Below, one piece after another: positions 21,071-32,700 of a stretch of DNA of 64,000 nucleotides. Under the pieces are notes generated by a model, which worked only from the letters and a program-made list of their open reading frames with translations, had not been told where the DNA came from and ran no database searches. The translations under genes were made by a program, and so were the position numbers. How positions within the stretch are numbered: the first letter of the stretch is position 1; the number at the start of each line of letters is the position of its first letter. The DNA comes from Semisulcospira habei (lineage: Eukaryota; Mollusca; Gastropoda; Semisulcospiridae). The stretch is taken from assembly GCA_036245525.1 (NCBI GenBank), contig BTPG01000001.1, positions 183,278,663-183,342,662 on the forward strand, read 5' to 3'.

Positions 21071-21894
21071 TCAATAATAGTCTGGCGGTGGAGCTGATGG
21101 GGCTAAATAGACAGGCGCAAGCGTGGCGTGTCATCTCTCTGTGAAGTGTAATGAAAAAATATTAAACGATTACCAAAACTGATTTTTATTTGCTTACAAG
21201 ATTTTGTAGTTTTTCTCTGGTTTCCTTTACACCTATCTGTTTTCCTTTTCTTAAAAATTAGCCTTTAGTTCTTCAACATTTACGGGAGATTGACTATGCA
21301 TCTTATTCTGAATTTCAGACTTATGTTGTTTGTAATTATTTAAATCATCCTGCACTCTCTTAAATTCATCATCATCAATAAAATTGTCCTGCTATACTAC
21401 TCAGCTTTACACCAGTGAGCGTACTCAATGCTTCATGTTTCTGCAACTTTGTATGAAATCTTTTACTCAGCTTTACACTAGTGAGTGTACTCAATGCTTT
21501 CATGTTTCTGCAACTTTGTATGAAATCTTTTGTTAAGGCCTTCCAAATCAAAGCATGCCAGACCTGTGGCAATGCTAGCTCCTTCAAGACCAACTCTGAT
21601 TATACTATCAATTCCAGTTGTTATCAAAACAATACCCCCTACAGAAAATCCAGCTGAAACCACACCTACAACCATTGATGTGTTTTGTACAGAATTGAAA
21701 ACTGTTTTATACCATCTTTTGCGTCTGGAGTATCTCGCCTCTTCTTCTTCCAAATACTTTAATGCTTCTGTAATATTTGTTAATCGGAATGTGTCTGCCT
21801 GTAATGTTTTATCATATGCAATTGGCACATGTGGATCAGTCATCGCAAGTGTCTCAAGCGCAAGCGTCAGTAGTTGCGGATAGAAGTTTACCAT
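21071..21894 (-). pseudogene. E1 two-helix membrane protein with PPxY tail, broken
   Basis: Homologue of 48460-49201 in E2. The start at 21894 follows ATAAAA directly. N-terminal half: MVNFYPQL, a charged ALKYLEEEEARYSRRKR segment, then two hydrophobic segments (about residues 65-90 and 95-115) and LNKRFHTKLQKHE. A local tandem duplication of about 65 bp (21413-21540, CTTTGTATGAAATCTTTT twice) and frameshifts break the C-terminal half. The conserved tail ends in PPPDYY before the stop at 21071. Probably a virion or host-membrane protein; exact role unknown. Confidence 0.6.
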
Positions 21895-21918
21895 TTTTTA
21901 TGACAAATATTTTTTTAT

Positions 21919-23626
21919 TTAATCAGCGATTACATTTTGCAACTCGTCAAAAGTATACAATTTGCTAGCACAATAAAACGAAACAAGATTTATGTGTTCT
22001 AGCTTTATGTAACTTAGACGAACAAAAGTTGATTTATCTACTACTATTTTTATAGCTGGGATACTGCTCGAAACCTCTATATCAAGACCTTTTTTAATAG
22101 CAATAAAGACCTTTGTTGACTCTGCTACTGTGTCATCCCATGTAGTAGTAGTAGTAGTAGTAGTATTGTGAGGACAAAATAGGCCGTGAGGCCTTTATAA
22201 ATGTCCTTTCTTTCTTTAGTTCCTTTATGGGTCTGCTATGCATGCAATTTTCCTATAAAATCATTCATCATAGAAATAAAAAATCTCTTTAAATTTTGGT
22301 AATTTGTCCAGCTGGTTTTTAAAAGAATTTATATTAGATGCTTTTTTTAATGAAACTGGTAAGTCATTCCAAACAATGGCAACTCTGTTAGTAAAACAAA
22401 ACTTCCGCAGGTTAGTGTTACAGTGCTGTACAAAGATTTTCCCTTCAGAATTTCGGGTTCTGTCACAGAATGGTGTTGCAAAAAAGTCGTTCCACTTTAG
22501 GTCGTCGATGCCATTATAAATTTTTAAAACCTGGATTAAGTCTCCCCGTATTCTACGTCCGCGTAAGGAGTGTAATCCAAAGTATCTGAGCCTGTCTGAA
22601 TAAGTCATATTTCTACATTCTTTGACCAGCTTTGTTGCTCGTCTCTGTACCCTTTCGAGTGCAGCTGATTGTCTCTTTAAACCTGGGTACCATACAGTGT
22701 TTGCATACTCTAAATGTGGTCTGACTAGTGATTTATACAGTTTACTAAAAATGTCCTTGTCCAAATAATTAAAAGCTCTCTTAATTACTCCAACCATTTT
22801 GTTGGCCTTATTGATGCAGTTCTGAATATGGGGGTCAAAGGATAGAACTTTGTCGAAAACCACACCTAAATCTCTTTCCTCCTCACAAGATACCACCTTT
22901 TTAATGTTGCTGTTCACTTTCATCAAGTAATCGTGTTCAGGATTGTTCCTTCCAGCATGTAAGACCTTGCATGTAAGTTTGATTCCCTGTGCAATATCTG
23001 TTTCTTTGACAGAAGCTACAGATCTCATGATAATTTCAAATACTATTGTCGCTTCTCTTGCAATGGCAAAGTTTGCTGGCATAAACACAACAGAAGTATC
23101 TGATCTTCCTTTTCTATGCGTAAGAAGATACCGTCGTTTCTCATACTCTTGCACTTTTAGTTTTTCTCTGCTATTGTTGTCTGTGGCAAAACTTGGAACA
23201 AGACTTACAATCAACAGTCCAGAGTTAACAACATTTCTAAATACTAAGGCTCCTTCATCATCAGTATATACATAAAGACTAATAAATTCAAACTTTATGT
23301 CCCAGTCAATTGTTGGTGCTGGCGTAGCACAGGCAAAACTACCCACTTATTACTCACGTGTTTTAAGTTGTATGGCACATTATTTACAGGAGGAGTAGGA
23401 ACAGTGACATCACAAAGCTGACCAAGTTTAGGAATCGGGTCTCTTGGTGCCGTCTTTCATGTCATCGATTACTTTCCGCTTGTACATGCCAAAAGAATCA
23501 AAGTTCAAAACCATACACCTCTCCAATTTCACCTTCTTTATCAAAATCCTGTACGTTAGCCAAATCTTTCAACTCTGTTACCGGACACGGAACTGGAATA
23601 ATTTTTGGTTTTGGACCAACACTCAT
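21919..23626 (-). pseudogene. E1 conserved protein, interrupted by a LINE
   Basis: Start ATG at 23626 lies right after ATAAAAA. The N-terminus is Pro/Ile-rich (MSVGPKPKIIPVPCPV) and acidic after it. A frameshift follows, then a beta-rich middle (IDWDIKFEF, GALVF, SLVPSF), then the LINE at 22145-22969. The C-terminus (WDDTVAES...IAD) resumes at 22144 and stops at 21919. The E2 copy (49230-52193) aligns throughout and confirms one gene of about 290 codons. The 361-codon ORF ending at 22261 is an accidental fusion with LINE sequence. A minor structural protein is possible; no known family was recognised. Confidence 0.55.
22145..22969 (-). mobile_element. CR1-like LINE 3' fragment
   Basis: Flanked by CATGTA at 22139-22144 and 22970-22975. 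The minus-strand coding part is the C-terminal third of a reverse transcriptase (DLGVVFDKVLSFDPHI, SLVRPHLEYANTVWYP, LERVQRRATK). The 3' end carries (CTA)n at 22142-22166. Severely 5'-truncated; no catalytic FADD. Confidence 0.8.
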
Positions 23627-23647
23627 TTTTTATAAACAAAAATAAAA

Positions 23648-24378
23648 TTATTTAACTTCTAACACAACACTAAAATCATGCATCAGAACTGGTTTGCCAT
23701 CTTGATTAGTTACAGATAAACACAGTGATTCAAAGAAACTGGAACCTAATTTCTTAAATTGTAAATTAGGAAATCGAACAGCCACATTTTCGCAATAGGG
23801 GCAGTTCAAGTCGTCAAGCATCTCAACAAAGTTGAAGGCTTTCCATTGTGTACATTCTTAGTTGTGTTCAGTTCATTCAAATGAACATTTAGTACTGTGT
23901 GTACTGTCAAATGGACAGGACATCTTCCAGTTATTTTTTGTTTTTTGGGCTTTATATATCCTTTATCTAATGACCAATCTTCATCATTAACTATATCTAA
24001 AAATAATATGTCATCTTTGCTTAATAAACCAAGTAGCATTATAAGTCTGTCTGTTAATACAAACTGACTACCTTTTGGAAATTCCAAGGTAACAATCAAA
24101 TTAGCATGATTTAAAGTTGCTTTAATTTTATATCCATTTTGTAAATATTCAGCTAAAGTACAAAAGTCGTAATACCCAGGCTGTAAGTGTTCAGAGCCAA
24201 AACCTATTCCACCTATAGTTCCATGTACAGCACATTCACTGTCATCTGTTACATTAAACCACTTTACAGTGTAAAACATTTCATGGATAGCTATAGCCTT
24301 GCTACCATCACGATTATCAATCCCATTAGTTAACCACACTGGTTTGCTTGTGACAAGATTTGTTAAGGTTATAAACAT
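23648..24378 (-). pseudogene. E1 candidate minor capsid (penton-like) protein
   Basis: Start at 24378 after ATAATAAAA. The upstream in-frame extension to 24450 is not used, because E2 starts at the equivalent site. About 240 codons, one frameshift near 23806, stop at 23648. It begins MFITLTNL, then has AIAIHEMFYTVKWFNV, a Gly/Tyr turn (PGYYDF) and beta-rich blocks. The layout resembles jelly-roll minor capsid proteins of Polinton-like viruses, but no diagnostic motif proves this. It starts only 34 bp from the divergent gene at 24413. Confidence 0.5.
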
Positions 24379-24412
24379 TTTTATTATCTCATTTTTTTTA
24401 AAAAAAAGCACG
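24379..24412. promoter_or_regulatory. E1 very short divergent intergenic region
   Basis: 34 bp, almost all A/T, separating two outward-facing starts. E2 keeps the same arrangement with 30 bp (52894-52923). Promoters must overlap here or lie inside the neighbouring ORFs. Confidence 0.5.
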
Positions 24413-25680
24413 ATGGAATTTAAATCGCCAACAATAGTTACTACAAACACATTTCAATTTAACGTAGATGCTAAGTACAATGTTGCACCAACTTATGATC
24501 AGAAATTAATTCATCTAAATCAGCTTGATATAGCAGTGTTGGAAGAAGACTTATTCCAAGTGAAAGTACCCAACCCCTTTGATCATTACTTAAACCCACC
24601 AATTACGGACAATTTAACTGCAAGAAAGTGGACATCAAAACAATTACAGATGTTTCAAAACCAGCTCAACTTTGCTATACTATGCTCAACTACAGGCTGT
24701 GGTGTTTCCTTTACAGACCACTTGAATCACTCAAACAAACTGATTAGGTCTGTGTATCGTTTCCACACGTATTACCAGCTTAGAAGAATACTGACAGAAC
24801 TCCATGTCTCACTGCCCACTGAATCCAGTTTCAACAGGTATATGAAATCATTTGAACGCATTTGTAATGAATTTAACATCAGCCCTGGCCCCAGTAAAAG
24901 TATGACTTTACACAAAAACTTGATGATCACAATGGCATGGGTGCATTGTATTATGCTATAAGTCACAGACAATACCCTCAAGATTACTGGCCTCCCTACA
25001 CCTCATTCTCATCAAAATCACAAGTCTGGTTAGGCTCAATAGAACAGAAACAGTCTAATGCCTGGACCACATTTGTCTTAGACAGGAGTGACAGGTTTAC
25101 TCAAGCTGGAGTCGAACGCATAAATGAGTCTATCAGAACATATGTGTGGTGTATACTAGGAGCACAATTGCTAACAAAATCAAACATCTTAAATGGGAGT
25201 GGTAAATTTGAAGCACAAAAACAATTTTTTGCAAACATAGAAGACTCGGTAAACTCAGTAGTAGATCTCCCATCAAGCATACAATGCTATCAAGACGTTC
25301 TCAGATATGCTAGATCAAACGTTGACTTTGTAGTTGGCATCGGGTTATACATGTTGCCATCTGACCTTCAACTCCAAATGGGGACAATAAAAAATTATAA
25401 TAACAAAATAATTGTTGCTGGGCATGATCAGAAATTAGGACTCAATCAATCTGTAAACTTGGGGGGTCCTCCAACAACCACACAATGCTTGCACTTACAG
25501 TCATTAAAACCATTAATAATGCCAGCCCCAGTACAGACAGTAACAACCCCATCTCCATCACCAGCCCTGGTACAGCCAGTGATCCCTCTAACTCTGGTAA
25601 ACACACATGAGTCAGAAAGAACTGCATTGGTAATAGGCCTTACTGGATTAGGAATATTACTTCTTTACCTGTTTCACTAA
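24413..25680 (+). pseudogene. E1 single-pass membrane protein, about 420 codons, frameshifted
   Basis: Begins MEFKSPTIVTTNTFQF. Conserved between copies: FQNQLNFAILCSTTGCGVSF, a Trp-rich segment (NAWTTFVLDRSDRF), ESIRTYVWCILG, VGIGLYMLPSD. A Pro/Thr/Val-rich stalk follows (about residues 360-395), then a C-terminal hydrophobic helix (ALVIGLTGLGILLLYLFH). One frameshift near 24900-24940 splits it. The stalk plus C-terminal anchor suggests a surface or membrane-anchored virion protein. The E2 copy is at 52924-55888. Family not recognised with certainty; function is inference. Confidence 0.6.
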
Positions 25681-26741
25681 ATATCCTGTGATTAATCCTC
25701 CTATTGTCACCAAAAAGACCCACACATGCTCCGCCATAAACCCTACTATCTTCCCTGCTGTACTGATAAGCCAACTCCCTATTATGCCAGGCAAAGCATC
25801 CATTGCTTTCACAGCCAATTTCTTAATCAAGTCTGATATGTGTGACAACTGTTTTTTTACCCACGTCTGTAAATCTTTGGGTCTGAAGGAGCCGGTGGAG
25901 GTGCTGGAGGAGACGGAGTTGAACCACCGCCAGAGACAGCTAATACAACAGTACTGATAATAAATCCAAGTGCAGTAATTAAACTTGCAATAGTGATACC
26001 CTGCTCTCTGAAAAGTGTTTTCAATCTCTCAGCCAAAGTTGTGTCTTTATGAAGTATTTTTTTAATAGTTTCTCTAATCCTGTTGACATGTGTTTTCAGT
26101 TTTTCTCTTCCAATACTAATCACTTCTAATCACCCTGATCTTTCTATCTGCAAATCATTTAATCTGTGTTTTATTCTTTGTTTTATTTCTGTGTCATAAT
26201 TCTCCTTGTATGCTGTAGCTAGTTTTTTTTTTCAAAGCGTCATTTATTTGTCCTTCTGTAAATGAGGTTTCTTGTATTACCGTGTTTGCTATTTCTGGCA
26301 GTCTTTTCACTTCCATCATTTCAATTTCTTGTCCCGTTGGCAACCTTGTTTGCACATCATGGAGGGCGCTAACAATTTGAGGTGGTACCGGAGGGCCGGG
26401 AGACCCCCCAATACCAAGGTACCTTGCCAACCCAGTATTACCACCGACTTCACCTTTAATTGTACTTAAAACTCTAAACTTAGCATGGTTGTTTTTATGG
26501 GTTAGATACACTTTACCTCTGTCTGTATTTACAAATAAGTGTCCTTTATCATATTCAACTGATTAGGATCTATTACATCTGGGCGCATACCAACACTATC
26601 ATAGAATGAGTTTACTTTGTCTTTTAACAGTTCATGATACATACTAGAAGTATTCACCATTCTAGTCATATCTGTTGCACTTGTATCATAGTCATCCATG
26701 TCATCCATTTCAATATCATGATCAAATCCTCCCGCTGCCAT
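25657..26741 (-). pseudogene. E1 Pro-rich protein with C-terminal membrane segments
   Basis: Start at 26741 (MAAGGFDHD), stop 25657; broken by frameshifts at about 26520, 26190 and 25855. Order of parts: acidic N-terminus, SMYHELLKDKVNSFYDS, a Gly/Pro loop (LGIGGSPGPPVPP), SFTEGQIND, a basic coiled-coil-like stretch (REKLKTHVNRIRETI), REQGITIASLITALG with a hydrophobic helix, a PPAPPPAP linker, and a last hydrophobic helix near VFLVTIGGLITGY. Its 3' end overlaps the convergent gene by 24 bp. E2 keeps the same gene (55850-57920). Possibly a structural or membrane-remodelling protein; unknown. Confidence 0.55.
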
Positions 26742-26784
26742 TGGTTTTATTAATTAATTTTTATTTTTATTTTTGCATAATAAA
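26742..26784. promoter_or_regulatory. E1 divergent intergenic region before the capsid gene
   Basis: 43 bp of A/T-only-like sequence (TTTTTATTTTTATTTTTGCA) between the leftward gene and the capsid ATG. The E2 equivalent is 57921-57960. The start is preceded by AATAAA in both. Confidence 0.5.
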
Positions 26785-28042
26785 ATGACATCGTCTTACG
26801 GATCAAAGTTAGACCCATATAGAAAACTATGCGAGCCTCTTGGTGTTAAGGGCATTAGGCAATCAATTGTCATCACAAACAATCCTAGCACCATAGATCA
26901 AAACCAAACTCTTACTGTCAAGTTTCCAAACCTAGGTCCCAGTGACGTTATCGTTCCTGGCACTGCATGCCTTGCTTTTAATATTGAACTATCATCAGAA
27001 TCAGATGTAAACAGAACACTAGTTAACAACCTGGCAGAGCAATTTTTAGAACTATTAAAGTAAAACTTGAGGGCCAGGAAGTGTTTAGTCTGGATGATGC
27101 TGATGTGTTCTACTGTTACAAAGATCTGTGGCTCACTCAAGAAGAAAGAAAAGACCGTATTTATCAAGGCATACAAGCTGATAATGTTGCCAAACTCAGA
27201 ATCAATGCAGGTGACAAAACAACCACGATAGCCAAGAACGTTATTGTGGCCGAAACATATGCAACCAGATTTTACATTCCACTTGAATTTGAAATCCTAA
27301 CAGTGCATTTACCTTATTACCAAGGAGCACTAAATGACCGTCTGAGCTTTGAACTAATTTTCAATGACTACTCCAAAGTATTAAATCAACTGACACAGAC
27401 GCAACATATCTCTAACATTTCCTTAGAATATGAAATTGTCACACACGCTCATCTTGCTACTCTCATTCAAAATCAGTACCAGTCAAGAATGCCAATTTAT
27501 TATGACCGTGTGATAAGACACAGTTTAATGCACAAAGACAAAAGTGATCCAATGTGGAACATAACTTGAACACATCTGCTAGGTCACTGAAAGGTATTCT
27601 TATGTTGTTTGTTGAACCGCCGAGCCCATACAAATGGGATTCAGAAAAAATTCTAAAATCCAAAGATTACTCATTTATCTTGTACAATCGAAGAGCATCC
27701 TAATCAAGTCTTCACTTCAGGAATGCAACCATACCAGCACTACGATGAGATCACAAAGTATTTTGCAGGCGGGAGACTTAGAGAAAAACCGGCAAATATA
27801 ACTTGCAAATATCTACATCTGTATGACGTTAGGATTAGTCAATACCTGACAAACAGGTATGCACTATGGTTAGACCTGCGTAGTACAGACGACGAGATAC
27901 TGTTGAGAACGGCAGTGACGGAATTACAATCCAAATACAAAAAAAAGACTGAAACCGCCGGAGCAATAAACATATATTTGTATCTGATTTATGATGCACA
28001 ACTCAATATTGCAGAAAGCAGACTAAGTGGATACATGTATTA
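26785..28042 (+). pseudogene. E1 probable major capsid protein, frameshifted
   Basis: About 420 codons in three segments (26785-27060, 27064-27569, 27572-28042) separated by frameshifts. Beta-rich and well conserved with the E2 remnant at 57961. Landmarks: VPGTACLAFNIELSS, VFYCYKDLWLTQEERKDRIYQGI, RFYIPLEFEILT, DRLSFELIFNDY, YEIVTHAHLA, a MPIYYDRVIRH block, YALWLDLRSTDDE and a C-terminal INIYLYLIYDAQLNI. Size, beta-rich character and position just before the packaging ATPase fit a double jelly-roll capsid protein of a Polinton-like virus. This is inference; a fold prediction would settle it. Confidence 0.6.
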
Positions 28043-28071
28043 AAATTATAATTAGTATTAAAATTAACTTG

Positions 28072-28656
28072 ATGACACTCGACCCACACTGTGGTTTGTT
28101 TTGTGGTGCCACAGGCTGTGGGAAAACTGAATTTGTTCTTGATCTATTACAAACAAGATACATCTATCATTTTGAAAACATAGTGATATTCTGTCCTATA
28201 ATCAAACACAACAAAGCTTATCACAACCGTTTATTTATTTTGACTGATCACAACATTTACTTAGTTGACCCTGAGAAAAAACTGAATGACTACCTGCAGT
28301 ATTTTTACAAGCAATTTCTAGGACAGCCAACTTTAGTTGATGACTGCTCAGCAGAAAAAAAAAACATTGTCAAGAAGAGAAGCACTTTAGCAGAACTTGC
28401 CTTCAGTGGCAGACACGCAAATGTAAGTGTATGGATTCTCACTCAAAAATATAATGTTGTACTGAAAGATTTTCGAGAACAATTAAGGTTTATCTGTTTG
28501 TTTTACTGTAAGGATCGTGACAGCTTTGAAGACTGTCTCAGAGAGAACGATGTCATACCAAATAAACATGAACGTGACATTGTGAAAAATAAACTGAAAT
28601 CAACTAAGCATCTAAAGCTTATTTTAAAGACAGATCAGCCCACAGGTATGGATTAG
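28072..28656 (+). CDS. E1 packaging-type ATPase (FtsK/HerA, A32-like)
   Basis: Intact, 194 aa. The ATG at 28072 is chosen because the 28027 start lies inside the capsid gene and would add a non-conserved leader. The Walker A motif GATGCGKT is at about residues 11-18. A hydrophobic strand ending in DD (LVDDC) near 90 is the likely Walker B. SGRHANVSVWILTQK near 115 resembles the sensor region, and FICLFYCKDRDSF follows. This family pumps the genome into preformed capsids. It is shorter than typical Polinton ATPases (about 200-250 aa). It is missing from E2 because of the internal deletion. Confidence 0.75.
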   Translation: MTLDPHCGLFCGATGCGKTEFVLDLLQTRYIYHFENIVIFCPIIKHNKAYHNRLFILTDHNIYLVDPEKKLNDYLQYFYKQFLGQPTLVDDCSAEKKNIVKKRSTLAELAFSGRHANVSVWILTQKYNVVLKDFREQLRFICLFYCKDRDSFEDCLRENDVIPNKHERDIVKNKLKSTKHLKLILKTDQPTGMD

Positions 28657-28689
28657 TAAATTAATTTATACTTTTGTCTTGACCATAAA

Positions 28690-29040
28690 ATGATGGACGG
28701 ACAAATCGCGCAAGAGTTTGATATCACAGAGAGCTTCAAAGACGTTGATCAATTAGATTCCTTAATAACATCTCCCAAACAGCCTGACATCAGCCTCGCA
28801 GTACCATTGGTGATATATATGTCATATAATGTGACTTTGGAATTTTTTTATGATGCGCATCCAGTTGTGGAGTACATGACAGTTGTTTTTAGGACACATA
28901 CCTTTAATGTTAATGATGCTAGCTGTGACTGGTTTGCGATACTTTGTTATAACATATTTAATCAACTACGTAAACTAAATGGTTATATTAACTGGCTTAC
29001 AGTTAATAAAATGGTATTACACATACAAAGCCAGCGTTAA
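28690..29040 (+). CDS. E1 small protein, tandem family member 1
   Basis: 116 aa, start directly after ATAAA. Acidic N-terminus (MMDGQIAQEFDITESF), then VIYMSYNVTLEFFYD, VEYMTVVFRTHTFNV and a Trp-containing tail. No hydrophobic anchor. It belongs to a tandem series with 29076 and 29396. Family unknown. Not present in E2. Confidence 0.6.
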   Translation: MMDGQIAQEFDITESFKDVDQLDSLITSPKQPDISLAVPLVIYMSYNVTLEFFYDAHPVVEYMTVVFRTHTFNVNDASCDWFAILCYNIFNQLRKLNGYINWLTVNKMVLHIQSQR

Positions 29041-29075
29041 TTTTTTTGATTAATTTTTTTGTCGGACAAATAAAA

Positions 29076-29359
29076 ATGATGGACAACGAGACCCTGATGG
29101 TCGATGTAACAGACTGCTTTAGATATTGGTGATATATATGTCATATAATGTGACTTTGGAATTTTTTTATGATGAGCATCCAGTTGTGGAGTACATGACA
29201 GTTATTTTTAGGACACATACTTTTAATGTTAATGATGCTAGCTGTGACTGGTTTGCGATACTTTGTTATAACATATTTAATCAACTACATAAACTAAATG
29301 GTTATATTAACTGGCTTACAGTTAATAAAATGTTATTACACATACAAAGCCAGCGTTAA
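29076..29359 (+). pseudogene. E1 chimeric copy created by a 319 bp tandem duplication
   Basis: The first 49 bases match the start of member 3 (29396). At 29125/29126 it jumps to the 3' part of member 1, giving a stop (TGA) at the join in the first frame. The remainder (29126-29359) is nearly identical to 28807-29040. This is explained by tandem duplication of 28807-29125. Confidence 0.75.
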
Positions 29360-29395
29360 TTTTTATTTATTTATTTTTTTGTCGCACAAATAAAA

Positions 29396-29707
29396 ATGAT
29401 GGACGACGTGACCCTGATGGTCGATGTAACAGACTGCTTTAGATATATCCAGCACTTTGATCAGTTAAAAACAGATTTCAGGCAGCCATACATAACACCA
29501 CTTGAGCCAACAATGATATGCATGTCATATAATATGACTTTTGAAATATTTGAAGAGCTACCATTTGTAGAGTACATGCCTGTTGACCTAAAGACACATA
29601 CCTTTGAAGTTGATGACCATCAGGGTTGGTTTGAGACAGTGTGTGTACAAATATTCAGACAACTAAAAAAAATTAAATCTGTTTATTGTAGGTGTTACAG
29701 TCAATAA
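29396..29707 (+). CDS. E1 small protein, tandem family member 3
   Basis: 103 aa, start directly after AAATAAAA. Shares the plan of member 1: MMDDVTLMVDVTDCF, MICMSYNMTFEIFE, VEYMPVDLKTHTFEV and a WFETV motif. The C-terminus differs and may be frameshifted at an A run near 29665. Function unknown. Confidence 0.55.
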   Translation: MMDDVTLMVDVTDCFRYIQHFDQLKTDFRQPYITPLEPTMICMSYNMTFEIFEELPFVEYMPVDLKTHTFEVDDHQGWFETVCVQIFRQLKKIKSVYCRCYSQ

Positions 29708-29773
29708 AGGGGTATTACATAAGGTGTGCCTGCGGTAATTATTTTATATTATTATTTTGTCAGACAAATAAAA

Positions 29774-32700
29774 ATGACAGACAATGCTCAAAGCCCTGAC
29801 TTAAGAAACGTGTTTCACACAATAGACTTGCCTATATCCTTGGGGCGGTCCGTGGCGCAGTGGTTAAGGCGCCTGCCACCAATGCTAAAGGTGCGAGGTT
29901 CGATTACGGGTTCCGGCGTCGGATTTTTCTCCTCTAGTAAGTGTCACCGTTAATTCGGGCGGACCGTCGGGGGTTCTTTCTCCGGGTACTCCGGCTCTTC
30001 CTCCCCCATGACTTTGGTATCAGTTTCAGCCCACTTAATCAAATTTCAAATACAAACGATTTTGAATTTCCAAAAACTACAGTAGCTCGCTTGAGCTTGC
30101 CCTTAGCACCACGTGAATGTTCTGTGTTTATGTACAGTGTGTGAGTGAATGCACGTGATTCACGTGAGTGTGCTTGTTGGGTTCAGTTCACGGCGGCGCT
30201 TTGAGCCGATTTTCAATTGGGATAAAGCGCCTATTTAATGCGCTTATTATTATTATTATTATATCCAATACTTACAATGTTTATGAATCAATAGAAAACT
30301 CTTTTTCTGTCATACAAGATAATCTTCTTACAGGCAGTGTAAAGATTCAGGTTGTTGCTAAAATAGAATTTAACAGAGTAGATGGTGAAGTGATCGTATC
30401 TTATATATCAACAAGACAACACACAGTCAATTCGAAAGTGGAATTGGAAAACGTGTTTAGAGAAAGTCTGTTGCCTAATTTTCTCGAAGCAATTGACAGA
30501 GCAAAAATGAAAGGGTCTGCTTGGCACGAAGGGTATGTACATGAACTACAATTAAAACAGTCAAGATATCATCCTATATTAGGCAAATCATGGCTGCCAC
30601 TGCCAACTGAGGTTGCAAACAAAAAGGCTGTCGTCAATATTCAGAACAATGATAATTTTTGTTTCATGTGGTGTGTGCTTGCTAGACTACACTTTGTAAA
30701 AACAAAACCTGAGCATGTATCTAAGTATAAAAAAATTGTAAACGAACTCAACTTTATTGGTATAGATTTTCCTGTTAATGTAGAGGACATAGACTTGTTT
30801 GAAGAATTAAATCCTGGCATATCTGTGAATGTGTATGTATGGGATAATGAGTCTGTTAACAAGTTACAACCCATTAGAGTATCACCACTTGCTCCAACCT
30901 ATGGACAGTCAGAAGATAAACATGTTGACATGTTGTTAATAAGCTCTGGCCATGGTGATAACTTTCACTACACAATTATCAGGAGTATGTCATGACTAAT
31001 TCATGATCATGTATCAAAACACAATGGCAAACAGAAAGTGTGTAAGCGATGTTTACAAAGATTTTATTCTATTAAAGTAGCACATAATCATGTCCAGCAC
31101 TGCAGGTCACCTGATGACATACAAACAATACTTAAGTATCCAGATCCTGCTAGTCAAGTATATTTTAAGAACTATGGGAATCAGCAAAAGCTGTTGTTTA
31201 TAGTGTATGCTGATTTTGAATCACTGGTTGTACCATATGAGGGCCCTGTTCCAGAATCATTACCAAAGACTATAAAATTGAGTGACCAAGTGATGTGTTC
31301 TGTTGGATACATTCTTGTTAGGACAGACAGACAGCATAAAAAAACCTGTTATCTACAGAGGTGAAAATGCAGCATGTCTGTTTTTAACAGAAATGAGACA
31401 ACTGCATAGCAGTGTAGTACAGTATTTGGAAAAGTGTCAGATGGCTTTGATGATGACAGAAGAAGACAAACTAAATTTTGATACAGTGGAGACGTGTTGG
31501 ATATGTGAACAACCCCTCCAGGGTGACAAAGTATATGACCATGACCACATAACTGGCTGTTACAGAGGTGCTGCACATAACAATTGTAACTTGCTATAGA
31601 TCCCAAAACATACAAGTTACCAATCTTTTTCCACAATCTCAAAGGGTATGATTCACACATTATCATGTGTGCTGTAGATGAGTCTTACAAAAAAATTAGT
31701 TGTATTGCCCAGACAACTGAAAAGTACTTGACCTTTAGGCTCGACAACAAATTAGTGTTTTATGACTCAATGCAACATGCTACTCTGGCAGAAAGTCTGA
31801 CTGAGTTTCCAATAACAAGCAAATATTTTGAGCCAGAGTTGATCAAAAAAGGAGTCTACCCCTATGAATACATTGATAACTGGGTTGTGTTTGAGGAAAG
31901 GAGATTACCACCAAAAGAGAAATTGTATCTACCTTAAATGGAAAAGGTATTTCTGACTCTGAATACCAGCACGCTCTTGATGCATGGGGTAAACTAGGGT
32001 GTGAAACGATTGGTGACTATCATGACCAATACTTGAAAGCTGACGTTTGCTTGCTAGCAGACGTATTTGAAAGTTACCATGAAAAGGGTTTGTTACACTA
32101 CGGTCTTGACCCGGTTTGCTATATAACTAGTCCCGGCATGATATGGGATGCATTTTTAAAATCCAGTAAGATATCTATAGACCTGTTGTATGATCGTACA
32201 ATGGGCAAAATGGTGGAACGCGGATTGAGAGGAGGCATTAGCATAGCTGCAAACGACTATGCCAAAGCCAACAACAAATATCTTGACAACCTGGGTTTTG
32301 ACCCCTCAAGGTCATCTAATTATATCCTGTACGTGGACTCTAATAATTTGTATGGCTCTGCGATGTGTGAGTTAATACCCTTGAAAAACTTTTGTCTGCA
32401 TGATTTGTCACAGTATGACATAACAGAGTTAACAAACTATATTATGAATGATGATCGAAATGATGCAAAGGGTTGGATCTTTGAAGTTGACCTGGAATAC
32501 CCACACCATCTACATGATTACCACAATGATTATCCGTTAGCTGTTGAGAAAATGAGTTTGACAGGGAAAAAAGAAGACACCAAACTTGTGCCAAATCTTA
32601 ATGACAAATTCAGCTACGTTTGTCACTATCGCTTACTTCAGTTTTACATCAGACATGGGTTATACTAAAGAAAGTTCACAGAGGCATAAGCTTTGACCAG

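Noticed and set aside
29840..29915. Possible tRNA gene
   Set aside because: A and B boxes are present, but the sequence continues into a SINE body with a TTA tail and target duplication, so it is a SINE head.
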